From Steroidobacteraceae bacterium (GTDB taxonomy: Bacteria; Pseudomonadota; Gammaproteobacteria; Steroidobacterales; Steroidobacteraceae), in assembly GCA_025451845.1 (NCBI GenBank), contig JANWJS010000027.1, positions 62,001 to 126,000 of the forward strand: a stretch of 64,000 bases of DNA. Direction: 5' to 3'. Positions 1-7,388 of the stretch are shown here, in pieces (position 1 is the stretch's first letter; each line of letters begins with the position of its first letter). The translations under genes were made by a program, and so were the position numbers. A model generated the notes under the pieces. That model searched no databases. It was not told the origin of the DNA and saw only the letters and a list, made by a program, of their open reading frames with translations.

Positions 1-326
1 GCCAACGTTCGCGCCGCCGTCCGATTCTCGACTGCAATCCAATGCCTCGTCCGGGCCGAATGGAGGTTCTCCAGCCAGCCATAGGGATCGGCGCCGACGC
101 GCCGACCCGGCGGATTCACTTGCGCCACGAACTGATTGATGCGCGGTGCGGACGGGTTGGGGTTCGTGCCGCCTACGCCCAGCTGCGTGGCCGTCGGCTG
201 CGGCACATCGAGCCGTCCGGGACCGGGAACCGTCGAGGGCCGGCCGACGAGCATCGCGCACCCGGCAAGCAGCCCTGTCACCCCCGCCGCCAGCGGGAGC
301 GGACGAAATCGCGTGCATCTACCCAT
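1..326 (-). CDS. Prolyl oligopeptidase (S9A)-like lipoprotein, N-terminal part only
   Basis: The reading frame runs off the left edge, so only the first 108 codons are visible. It begins with a signal peptide ending in a lipobox (LLAGC, Cys23), which predicts a membrane-anchored lipoprotein. Residues from about 75 on (ADPYGWLENLHSARTRHW) match the conserved start of prolyl oligopeptidase family S9A, normally DPYRWLED followed by a Trp-rich segment. The propeller and the Ser-Asp-His catalytic domain lie outside the window. The ATG overlaps the stop of the upstream flippase gene by 8 nt, so the two are probably translationally coupled. The family call rests on this short N-terminal match and is good but not certain. 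Confidence 0.7.
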   Translation of the reverse strand, partial: MGRCTRFRPLPLAAGVTGLLAGCAMLVGRPSTVPGPGRLDVPQPTATQLGVGGTNPNPSAPRINQFVAQVNPPGRRVGADPYGWLENLHSARTRHWIAVENRTAARTL

Positions 327-1764
327 GACCCACCTTCGTCTTTCGTGCCGATCCCAATATTACTTGAAGGACTTCCCTCGGTATCGCTCGCGTCAATGCC
401 AACACCGCCAGGTACAGTGCCCCACCGGCGGCAAGCGCCAACAGCCATTGGGTGCCGAAGGCGGCGAGGTATTTCATCGCCACGACCGCCAGGCCCCCCG
501 CCAGGACCGCCTTCGCGGGATTGGCCAAGGAGGGCAGGCGCCGTCCGGCGCGCTGCAGCGCAATGATCATCGCGATCAGCGCGGTGGTCTCGGCGACGAC
601 GGTGCCGGCGGCGGCGCCGAGCAGCGAGAATCTCGGAATGAGTCCGAAGTAGGCTGCGAACGCACACGCACACGCCACCGCATCCGCAATCAGGACCAGG
701 CGCGGCTTGCCGCAGGCGACCAGGGTGAACCGCAGCACGTGCGTGAGGCCGGCGAATGCGATGGCGAATGCGATCACGACGAGCGCGGGCGCGCCGGCGG
801 CGAACTGCTCACCGGAAATGAGCGCCAGCAGCCGGCCGGCAAAGGGCGCGAAGGCGATCACGATCCCCACCCCATACACCGCCGCCATATCGAGGGTGTG
901 GCCGAGCTGCCGGGAGAACTCAGCGGGATCGCTCGCCGCACTCGCAGTGAGCGCCGGCATCATGAGCCCCGAAAGGATGTAGGGGACCGAAGTCGTGACC
1001 TCGAAGAGCTTCGACGGCACGCCGTAGAGACCGACGGCTGCCGCCGGCTGGAAGAGCGACAGCAGCAGCGAGTCGCCGCGCAACATGGCCATCCCGAGAA
1101 TCTGTGAGCCGGCGAGCGGCAGTCCCACGATCAGGTAGTGCCGCCAGAGCGGCAGGTCGAAGCTCACCCGGAACACCACCAGGCGCCGCACCAGCCTCAT
1201 GGAAATCCATACGGCCACCGCGGCACCCAACAGCGTCGCCCCGAGCATCGGCAGTGCCCCAACATGCGTGAGCGACAATGCGGCCACCGCCGCCAGTGTC
1301 ACTACGGCGCCCGTGACCTCCGCAACGGCATTACGTGCCTGTTTGAGAACGCTCTGGAAGGCGGCAATCAGAAGGTCGCTGGTCTGCAGGCATGTGTAGA
1401 TCGCCGCGCCGATCAGCATGCCCCACTTGACGATCGTGTCGTACGGTGTGAGCCATGCCGCCGCAGCCCCCGCGAGTAGAACGATGCCGGTGCTGACTAC
1501 CCGCAACGGGAGAGCGTTGCCGAGCACCCGTCTCGCATCGACGCCTCCGCGCGCCATCTCCCGCAACGTCACCATGTAAAGCCCGGAGTCGGCCAGTACG
1601 GCGGCAAAAGCCGAGTACGTGAGCACGGTACGGTAATAGCCGTACTCGGTCGGCCCCAGGTGACGCGTGAGCGCAACAATCGTCAGCAGCCCCACAACGG
1701 CCGTGGCGGCTTTGCCAGTGATGACGGCGGCCATATTGGCCGCCAACGCACGCAGCCGGCTCAT
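319..1764 (-). CDS. Wzx-like polysaccharide flippase (MOP superfamily)
   Basis: A 481-residue, very hydrophobic protein with roughly 12-14 predicted membrane helices. It has the N-terminal pattern of O-antigen/polysaccharide flippases, including RHLGPTEYGYYRTVLTYSAF at residues 33-52. Family members flip undecaprenyl-linked oligosaccharide across the inner membrane. The start chosen is the ATG at 1764; a longer frame upstream has low-complexity, non-family sequence. It lies divergent from the sugar-nucleotide genes that begin at 2085, with a hairpin-rich gap between. The gene end overlaps the start of the S9 peptidase gene. The substrate cannot be read from sequence, but the neighbours suggest a glycan containing a modified deoxysugar. 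Confidence 0.85.
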   Translation of the reverse strand: MSRLRALAANMAAVITGKAATAVVGLLTIVALTRHLGPTEYGYYRTVLTYSAFAAVLADSGLYMVTLREMARGGVDARRVLGNALPLRVVSTGIVLLAGAAAAWLTPYDTIVKWGMLIGAAIYTCLQTSDLLIAAFQSVLKQARNAVAEVTGAVVTLAAVAALSLTHVGALPMLGATLLGAAVAVWISMRLVRRLVVFRVSFDLPLWRHYLIVGLPLAGSQILGMAMLRGDSLLLSLFQPAAAVGLYGVPSKLFEVTTSVPYILSGLMMPALTASAASDPAEFSRQLGHTLDMAAVYGVGIVIAFAPFAGRLLALISGEQFAAGAPALVVIAFAIAFAGLTHVLRFTLVACGKPRLVLIADAVACACAFAAYFGLIPRFSLLGAAAGTVVAETTALIAMIIALQRAGRRLPSLANPAKAVLAGGLAVVAMKYLAAFGTQWLLALAAGGALYLAVLALTRAIPREVLQVILGSARKTKVGHG

Positions 1765-1814
1765 GCTTCGGCGGCCTGTCGGATGCGCGTTGCAGGGCCT
1801 CTCGCACTGTGCAG

Positions 1815-1840
1815 CCGGCAAAAGTCGCGCCTTTTGCCGG
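1815..1840. repeat. Perfect 10-bp stem hairpin
   Basis: The arms CCGGCAAAAG and CTTTTGCCGG are perfect reverse complements around the 6-nt loop TCGCGC. There is no following T-tract on either strand, so a simple intrinsic terminator is unlikely. Confidence 0.7.
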
Positions 1841-1862
1841 CGCCCACGGAGCTCACGTCCGA

Positions 1863-1884
1863 CAAACGCGCAGGAGCGCGTTTG
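1863..1884. repeat. Perfect 9-bp stem hairpin with AGGA loop
   Basis: The arms CAAACGCGC and GCGCGTTTG enclose the tetraloop AGGA on the plus strand. It has the same architecture as the second hairpin of the type R repeats: a CAAA/TTTG base, a GC-rich upper stem and an AGGA-type loop. Confidence 0.75.
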
Positions 1885-1933
1885 CACGACAGTAGGTCGG
1901 CCCGCAGGGTGCCGGCCAGGGATGGACCGGCAT

Positions 1934-1957
1934 AAAAACGGCCGCAGGCCGCCTTTT
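1934..1957. terminator. Hairpin with T-rich flanks, possible bidirectional terminator
   Basis: A GC-rich stem (CGGCC, GCA loop, GGCCG) is flanked by A-runs on the left and CCTTTT on the right. It therefore ends in a T-run on both strands. It lies upstream of both divergent genes, so it could limit read-through or be a repeat remnant. Confidence 0.35.
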
Positions 1958-2084
1958 CCAATCGACTAGGTACGCAAATTGCGAGCTGCAGCCGAGGCAG
2001 AGCATCCCAGGCGCGCCTATGCCCCGGGTGACGCCGGTCAAGAAGGGCAATCGCGTAATGGATGGGCACCATGGGTAGCATGAC

Positions 2085-2870
2085 ATGAAAGTAGGCATTC
2101 TCGCAGGCGGCGTCGGCTCCAGGCTCGCGGAGGAGACCGTCGTGCGGCCGAAGCCCATGATCGAGATCGGCGGCCGCCCGATTCTCTGGCACATCATGAT
2201 GCATTACTCGACCTACGGCTTTAAGGAGTTCGTCGTCGCGCTCGGTTACAAGGGCGAATACATCAAACGCTACATGGCCGACTATTGCGCGCTCGCTCCC
2301 GATCTGCGGGTGTCGCTCAAGACCGGCAGTGTGGAGCGCCACGGCAACGGCAGCAACGGCGAGCGCGGCTCCGAGGACTGGGTCGTCGACCTCATCGATA
2401 CCGGGCAGAAGACCAACACCGGCGGACGGATCAAGCGGCTCAGCCCCCATCTCGGCGACGAAACCTTCATGCTGACATGGGGGGACGGAGTCTCCAACAT
2501 CAACTTGAACGACCTGTTGAAGTTCCATCGACGCCACGGCCGGGTTGCAACGGTGACCGCCGTGCGGCCGCCGGCACGGTTCGGACGCCTGGAGCTCGAT
2601 GGCGAGCGCGTGGCGCGTTTCGACGAGAAGCCCCTTTCCGGCGAAGCCTGGATCAACGGAGCGTTCTTCGTCCTCGAGCGGCGCGTGTTCGACTACATCG
2701 ACGGCGATGACACGCTGTTCGAGCGCGAGCCGCTGGAGCGGCTGGCGAGCGAGGGGCAGCTCATGGCCTACCGGCACGACGGCTTCTGGCAATGCATGGA
2801 CACCATGCGCGACAAAGTCCGCCTCGAGGGCCTGTGGGCCGGCGGCGATGCGCCGTGGAAGTCCTGGTAA
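2085..2870 (+). CDS. rfbF: Glucose-1-phosphate cytidylyltransferase
   Basis: A 261-residue nucleotidyltransferase that makes CDP-glucose from CTP and glucose-1-phosphate, the first step of CDP-deoxysugar synthesis. The N-terminal LAGGVGSRL (residues 6-14) and RPKPMIEIGG (21-30) are the nucleotide-binding signature of this family. The spacing and the C-terminal FWQCMDTMRDK are typical of RfbF/AscA rather than the glucose-1-phosphate thymidylyl- or uridylyltransferases. Full length for the family. It is the first gene of a plus-strand cluster continuing with a dehydratase/epimerase 29 nt downstream. No rfbG (CDP-glucose 4,6-dehydratase) of the classical type is seen in the window. Confidence 0.9.
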   Translation: MKVGILAGGVGSRLAEETVVRPKPMIEIGGRPILWHIMMHYSTYGFKEFVVALGYKGEYIKRYMADYCALAPDLRVSLKTGSVERHGNGSNGERGSEDWVVDLIDTGQKTNTGGRIKRLSPHLGDETFMLTWGDGVSNINLNDLLKFHRRHGRVATVTAVRPPARFGRLELDGERVARFDEKPLSGEAWINGAFFVLERRVFDYIDGDDTLFEREPLERLASEGQLMAYRHDGFWQCMDTMRDKVRLEGLWAGGDAPWKSW

Positions 2871-2899
2871 CAAGCAAGCAGCGAGACAGCGACACACCT

Positions 2900-3961
2900 A
2901 TGAAACAGATGCGAGTACTCCTGACCGGACATGACGGCTATATCGGGCATGTTCTGCTGCCGATGCTCCTCGACCGCGGGCATCACGTGACCGGACTCGA
3001 CAGCTTTCTCTACGAGGACTGCGGGTTCGCCGGCCAGGAGGCGGCGCCGAGCGCGATCGTGCGCAAGGACATCCGCGAGATCGCGCTCGAGGACCTGCGT
3101 GGGCTCGATGCCGTGCTGCACCTCGCAGGCATTTCCAACGATCCGCTGGGCGATCTCCAGCCTGCCGCCACCTACGCGATCAACCATGAGGCCTCGGTAC
3201 GCCTCGCGCGACTTGCGAAGGAAGCCGGCGTGGCGCGCTACATCTTCTCCTCTTCCTGCAGCAACTACGGCGCCGCCGGGAACGACTTCCTCGACGAGGC
3301 CGCGGGATTCAATCCCGTGACACCGTATGCGGAGAGCAAAGTGTGGGTGGAGCGGGATGTCGCGCAGCTCGCGGACGATTCTTTCAGCCCGACCTTCCTG
3401 CGAAGCGCCACGGCGTTCGGAGTGTCATCCCGTCTGCGTGGCGATCTGGTGGTCAACAACCTCGTGGGGTATGCCTGCACCACCGGCGAGGTGCTGATCA
3501 AGAGCGACGGCATGCCGTGGCGGCCGCTGGTGCACATCGAAGACATCGCGCGGGCGTTCGTAGCCGTTCTGGAGGCTCCGCGGCCGCTCGTCCACAACGA
3601 GTCGTTCAATGTCGGAATGACTTCGGAGAACTATCGCGTCCGTGAGGTCGCGGAGATGGTTGCGGAAGTGGTGCCGAACTCCAAGGTGACGTACGCAGGC
3701 GATGCCAGCCCGGACGCTCGCAACTATCGTGTCGACTGTGAGAAGATCCGCTCGCGCCTGCCGGCCTTCCAGCCCCAGTGGACGGTGCGCAAGGGCATCG
3801 AGCAGGTCTATGAGGCCTTCTGCCGCCACGGCACCAGCAAGGAGGAGTTCCTCAGCTCGCAGTTCATCCGGCTGAAGCGCATCCGGGAGCTGCAGACCGC
3901 CGGCGCCCTCGACGAGATGCTGCGATGGCGAGTAGCGGAACGTCCGGCGTCCGCAGCATGA
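2900..3961 (+). CDS. NAD-dependent nucleotide-sugar epimerase/dehydratase (extended SDR)
   Basis: A 353-residue extended short-chain dehydrogenase/reductase. The NAD-binding glycine motif GHDGYIG is at residues 10-16, a Ser-rich active-site strand (SSSCSNYG) at 117-124, and the catalytic YAESK at 143-147. Such enzymes epimerise, dehydrate or reduce NDP-sugars. Its place right after rfbF makes a CDP-hexose intermediate the likely substrate (inference). The start is the ATG at 2900; the upstream in-frame extension overlaps rfbF and looks non-coding. The stop overlaps the ATG of the following methyltransferase gene (ATGA), showing tight coupling. It might replace the missing 4,6-dehydratase or act after it. 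Confidence 0.85.
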   Translation: MKQMRVLLTGHDGYIGHVLLPMLLDRGHHVTGLDSFLYEDCGFAGQEAAPSAIVRKDIREIALEDLRGLDAVLHLAGISNDPLGDLQPAATYAINHEASVRLARLAKEAGVARYIFSSSCSNYGAAGNDFLDEAAGFNPVTPYAESKVWVERDVAQLADDSFSPTFLRSATAFGVSSRLRGDLVVNNLVGYACTTGEVLIKSDGMPWRPLVHIEDIARAFVAVLEAPRPLVHNESFNVGMTSENYRVREVAEMVAEVVPNSKVTYAGDASPDARNYRVDCEKIRSRLPAFQPQWTVRKGIEQVYEAFCRHGTSKEEFLSSQFIRLKRIRELQTAGALDEMLRWRVAERPASAA

Positions 3962-5211
3962 AGGACGCTGCCGGCACGATCCGCTGCCGCAGCTGCGCGG
4001 GGCAAGACCTCGGAGTCTTCCTGTCGCTCGGCAACATGCCGCTGTCGGACGGGTTCCTGGCGCCTGATGATCTGGCGGGGGAGGAGCCGCGCTTTCCGTT
4101 GGACGTCGCCTTCTGCCGGGACTGCGCGCTGGCGCAGATCCTCGAGACGGTGCCGCCGGAAAAGCTCTTCGGCGCGGACTACCCGTACTTCTCTTCGTTC
4201 ACCGACGCTCTGCTCAAGCATTCGGCGGCCAATGTGGCAGCGCGGATCGCCGAGCGCCACCTCGATGGCAACTCGCTGGTGGTCGAGCTCGCGAGCAACG
4301 ACGGCTACCTTCTGCAGTACTACCGGGCGCAGGGCATTCCGGTGCTGGGCATCGATCCGGCGCAGGGGCCAGTTGCCGCGGCGCGGGCTCGCGGAGTGGA
4401 GACCTTGCAGGCATTCTTCGGCCGCGATCTCGCGATGCGGCTCGCGGCCGAGGGGCGGCGCGCGGATGTCATTCACGCCAACAACGTGCTGGCGCACGTC
4501 GCCGATACGAACGGTTTCGTGTCGGGCATCGGAACGCTGCTCAAAGATGACGGAGTCGCGGTCATCGAGGTTCCGTACGTGAAGGAGCTGATCGACCACG
4601 GCGAGTTCGACACGATCTATCACGAGCACCTCTGCTACTTCTCGGTGACGGCGCTGACGCGACTCTTTCAGCGGCATGGCCTGTCCCTGCACCGCGTGGA
4701 GCCGCTCGCGATTCACGGCGGCTCGCTGCGCGTCTTCGTCGGCAAACGGGAAGGTGGCGATCGCTCGGTTGCGCAGTATCTGCAAGCCGAGCGGCAGGCG
4801 GGCGTGGACGAGTACGAGTACTACACGGGATTCTCGGCGAGAGTCGCCAGAATCCGCACTGACCTGGTGGCGCTCCTCAACAAGTTGAAGCAGGACGGCG
4901 CGCGCATCGCCGGCTATGGCGCGGCCGCGAAAGGGACGATTCTGCTCAACTTCGCCCACTTGGGCGGCGAGATGTTGGAATTCGTCGCCGACCGGAACGT
5001 GCACAAGCAAGGGCGGTACATTCCGGGGGTGCGGCTGCCGATCGTCTCGCCGGAGCGGATCCTGCAAGCGCAACCGGATTACCTGTTGATTTTGCCGTGG
5101 AACTTCAAGGAGGAAATCATGGAGCAGCAGGCGGAGTATCGGCGCCGGGGGGGACGGTTCATCATTCCCGTGCCGGAGCCCGTCGTCATTCAACCTGGAT
5201 CTTTGCAATGA
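3958..5211 (+). CDS. Sugar C-methyltransferase, NovU/TylC3 type
   Basis: A 417-residue class I SAM-dependent methyltransferase in the three-part layout of sugar C-methyltransferases. There is an N-terminal zinc-binding domain (Cys10, Cys13, Cys53, Cys56), a central SAM domain (motif I VVELASNDGYLL, residues 108-119) and a C-terminal domain with GYGAAAKGTILLNF. Relatives add a methyl group to a ring carbon of a keto-deoxysugar nucleotide and create branched sugars. The ATG at 3958 is preferred because it overlaps the previous stop as ATGA; an ATG at 3925 is also in frame. The product could be a 3-C-methyl CDP-sugar, which is inference from the neighbouring rfbF. Confidence 0.85.
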   Translation: MKDAAGTIRCRSCAGQDLGVFLSLGNMPLSDGFLAPDDLAGEEPRFPLDVAFCRDCALAQILETVPPEKLFGADYPYFSSFTDALLKHSAANVAARIAERHLDGNSLVVELASNDGYLLQYYRAQGIPVLGIDPAQGPVAAARARGVETLQAFFGRDLAMRLAAEGRRADVIHANNVLAHVADTNGFVSGIGTLLKDDGVAVIEVPYVKELIDHGEFDTIYHEHLCYFSVTALTRLFQRHGLSLHRVEPLAIHGGSLRVFVGKREGGDRSVAQYLQAERQAGVDEYEYYTGFSARVARIRTDLVALLNKLKQDGARIAGYGAAAKGTILLNFAHLGGEMLEFVADRNVHKQGRYIPGVRLPIVSPERILQAQPDYLLILPWNFKEEIMEQQAEYRRRGGRFIIPVPEPVVIQPGSLQ

Positions 5212-6473
5212 ATGAGCTCGATGCAGCGGCTCACGCAGCGGCCCTGGGCCACTCGATCACCCGCTTTCATCCCATGGCAAACGAGGCGCCCTTGAGCTGC
5301 AAAGCCTGCGGAGGCGGCGACATTCAGATCTTCTATCGGGTGAAGAGCGTGCCGGCGCACAGCTGCCTGATGATGTCTTCGCGCGATGAGGCGCTGGCGT
5401 TTCCGCGCGGCGACATCGAGCTGGGGTTTTGCAGAGCATGCGGCTTCATCGGCAATGTCAGGTTCGACCCGGCGCTGGAGCGGTACTCTGCGGCGTACGA
5501 GGAGACACAGGCTTACTCGCCGCGGTTCCTGAAATTTCTCGACGAGGTGTGGGACGACCAGATCGATAGGTTTGGGTTGGGGCCGGGGATGACGGCGCTC
5601 GAGATCGGTTGCGGCAAGGGCGAGTTCCTGGTCGGGCTGTGCGAGAGAAGCGGCTGCGCGGGGATCGGCATCGATCCGGGCTATCGTCCGGAGCGAACGC
5701 GCTCGAGCGCCACGCAGCGGATGAGTTTCATCCGCGATCTCTACGGTCCCCAGTACGCCCATCTGCAGGCCGAGTATGTGTGCTGCCGCCATACGCTCGA
5801 GCACATCGCGCCGGTGTTCGATTTCGTCAGGTTGGTGCGCGAGACCCTCGGCGAGCGGCGCCACGTCAATGTCTACTTCGAGCTGCCCGACATGGAACGG
5901 GTCCTGCAGCAGGGCGCGTTCTGGGATATCTACTACGAGCACTGCACGTACTTCACCCGTGGATCGCTCGCACGCCTCTTCCGGTCCGCCGGCTTCGACG
6001 TCAGGCGCCTCTACAAGGTCTACGACGATCAGTATCTGATGCTGGAAGCCGAGCCTGCCGCGGCGCCCACGGGTCCGACGCTGCCGGAGGAGGACGATCT
6101 GGCGTGGGTGACTTCCCTGGTCGACAGATTCGAGCAGCAGGTCAACGACCGTGTGCGCTCTCTGTCCGAGACCATCGCCGCCCACCGTGCGGCGGGCCAT
6201 CGGCTCGCCATCTGGGGCTCGGGCTCGAAGTGTGTCTCTCTCATCAGCTCGCTCGGCCTGGCTTGCGGCAACGATGCCGAGCCGGCCATAGTCGATATCA
6301 ACCCGCACAAGCACGGCAAATTCCTTGCTGGCAGTGGACTGCAGATCGTGGGGCCGGATGCGCTCGGGCAGATCCGCCCGGACGTCGTGCTCATCATGAA
6401 TTCGATTTACACCGAGGAGATCCGTGATGAGCTCGCCGCGCGCGGTCTCGAGCCCCATCTCATCCCCCTCTGA
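5208..6473 (+). CDS. Second C-methyltransferase-type SAM enzyme
   Basis: A 421-residue protein with the same three-domain plan as its upstream neighbour but clearly diverged. The zinc-type cysteines are Cys31, Cys34, Cys75 and Cys78, SAM motif I is LEIGCGKGEF (131-140), and the C-terminal domain carries AIWGSGSKCVS. It starts at an ATG that overlaps the previous stop (ATGA). Two paralogous C-methyltransferases in series could act on different carbons or different sugars, or one may have moved to another acceptor. The central region differs enough that the chemistry should be considered open. Confidence 0.8.
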   Translation: MNELDAAAHAAALGHSITRFHPMANEAPLSCKACGGGDIQIFYRVKSVPAHSCLMMSSRDEALAFPRGDIELGFCRACGFIGNVRFDPALERYSAAYEETQAYSPRFLKFLDEVWDDQIDRFGLGPGMTALEIGCGKGEFLVGLCERSGCAGIGIDPGYRPERTRSSATQRMSFIRDLYGPQYAHLQAEYVCCRHTLEHIAPVFDFVRLVRETLGERRHVNVYFELPDMERVLQQGAFWDIYYEHCTYFTRGSLARLFRSAGFDVRRLYKVYDDQYLMLEAEPAAAPTGPTLPEEDDLAWVTSLVDRFEQQVNDRVRSLSETIAAHRAAGHRLAIWGSGSKCVSLISSLGLACGNDAEPAIVDINPHKHGKFLAGSGLQIVGPDALGQIRPDVVLIMNSIYTEEIRDELAARGLEPHLIPL

Positions 6474-7359
6474 GGCGGTCTGCCCCGGTACGGAGGCGCC
6501 GCGCGAGCCCGTGGCCACTTCGCCCGTTGCGGCGGCGCAGGAGGCTGTGCTCGTTCCTTCGCGCATACTCGATTGGGCGGGTCTGCTCGAGCTCGGCGCG
6601 CAGCGCGGCAGCGATTACCGCTCGGCGCAGCCGTTCCCGCACATAGCGTTCGATGGGTTGTTCGCCGCAGAGCTGCTCGATCGGGCCATTGCCGAGCTGC
6701 CGGGGCCGGCAGCCCACTGGAAGGAATACGACACCATCGACGAGCGCAAGCGGGTCTGTTCGGATGCGGCTGCGTTCGGGCCGACGGCCGAGGTCCTGGT
6801 CCATGCGCTCAACAGCGCGCCGTTCCTGCGCTTTCTGGAGTCCCTGAGCGGCATCGACGGGTTGATTCCCGATCCCCACCTGCATGCGGCCGGCTACATG
6901 AGGGTCGCCGCGGGAGGGTTTCTGGGGCTGCATTATGACTTCGCGACTCAGCGCGAGTTGAAGCTCGACCGCCGCATCAACGTGCTGCTCTATCTCAACC
7001 GCGACTGGCGGCACGAGTGGGGCGGACAGCTCGAGCTCCATTGCAACGAGCCGTTGTCGAGCCCCGCCCACCGCAAGGTGGAGATCGAGCCGCTCTTCAA
7101 CCGGCTGCTCATCTTCAACACGCCGCATGCGCTGCACGGACATCCCCGCCGGATCGCCTGCCCGCCCGGGCGCGCGCGACTCTGCCTCTCGTGGTACTAC
7201 TACACGGCCCCGCCCGTGCCGGGCTGGGCGCTGCGCAATCGCTCGGTGCGGTTCCCGGGCCGGTTCGATCCGGCGCGGCTCGCGATCAAGGCGGTGAATC
7301 TCCTCACCCCGCCGATTCTGATCAAGCTCGCACAGGCGCTGAGGCGGCGCAGACTTTAG
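6427..7359 (+). CDS. 2-oxoglutarate/Fe(II)-dependent oxygenase, prolyl-4-hydroxylase fold
   Basis: A 310-residue protein with a C-terminal double-stranded beta-helix oxygenase domain. The iron ligands appear as HYD (His169, Asp171) and a distal His in ALHGHP (His237), with a nearby Arg (RLCLSW) to bind 2-oxoglutarate. The domain is closest to the prolyl-4-hydroxylase-like group found in polysaccharide clusters, so it may hydroxylate a sugar or acyl group (inference). The first 47 nt overlap the end of the methyltransferase gene. The first ~45 residues are Ser/Pro/Ala-rich and may be non-native, so a later start is possible. A preceding GTG at 6424 is also in frame. Confidence 0.8.
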   Translation: MSSPRAVSSPISSPSEAVCPGTEAPREPVATSPVAAAQEAVLVPSRILDWAGLLELGAQRGSDYRSAQPFPHIAFDGLFAAELLDRAIAELPGPAAHWKEYDTIDERKRVCSDAAAFGPTAEVLVHALNSAPFLRFLESLSGIDGLIPDPHLHAAGYMRVAAGGFLGLHYDFATQRELKLDRRINVLLYLNRDWRHEWGGQLELHCNEPLSSPAHRKVEIEPLFNRLLIFNTPHALHGHPRRIACPPGRARLCLSWYYYTAPPVPGWALRNRSVRFPGRFDPARLAIKAVNLLTPPILIKLAQALRRRRL

Positions 7360-7365
7360 TCCCTG

Positions 7366-7383
7366 GCTCGGCATTCCCCGAGC
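7366..7383. terminator. Small hairpin between convergent stop codons
   Basis: GCTCGG and CCGAGC pair around a 6-nt loop, in the 29-bp gap between the convergent oxygenase and glycosyltransferase genes. It has no T-tract, so termination is only a guess from its position. Confidence 0.3.
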
Positions 7384-7388
7384 GGGCC

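Larger units (their letters stand above)
1765..2084. other. Divergent intergenic region with three hairpins
   Basis: This 320-bp gap separates the flippase (minus) from rfbF (plus) and must hold both promoters. I see no convincing coding sequence. It contains three strong palindromes at 1815-1840, 1863-1884 and about 1934-1957. The middle one has an AGGA loop like those of the dispersed repeats elsewhere in the window. Confidence 0.6.
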
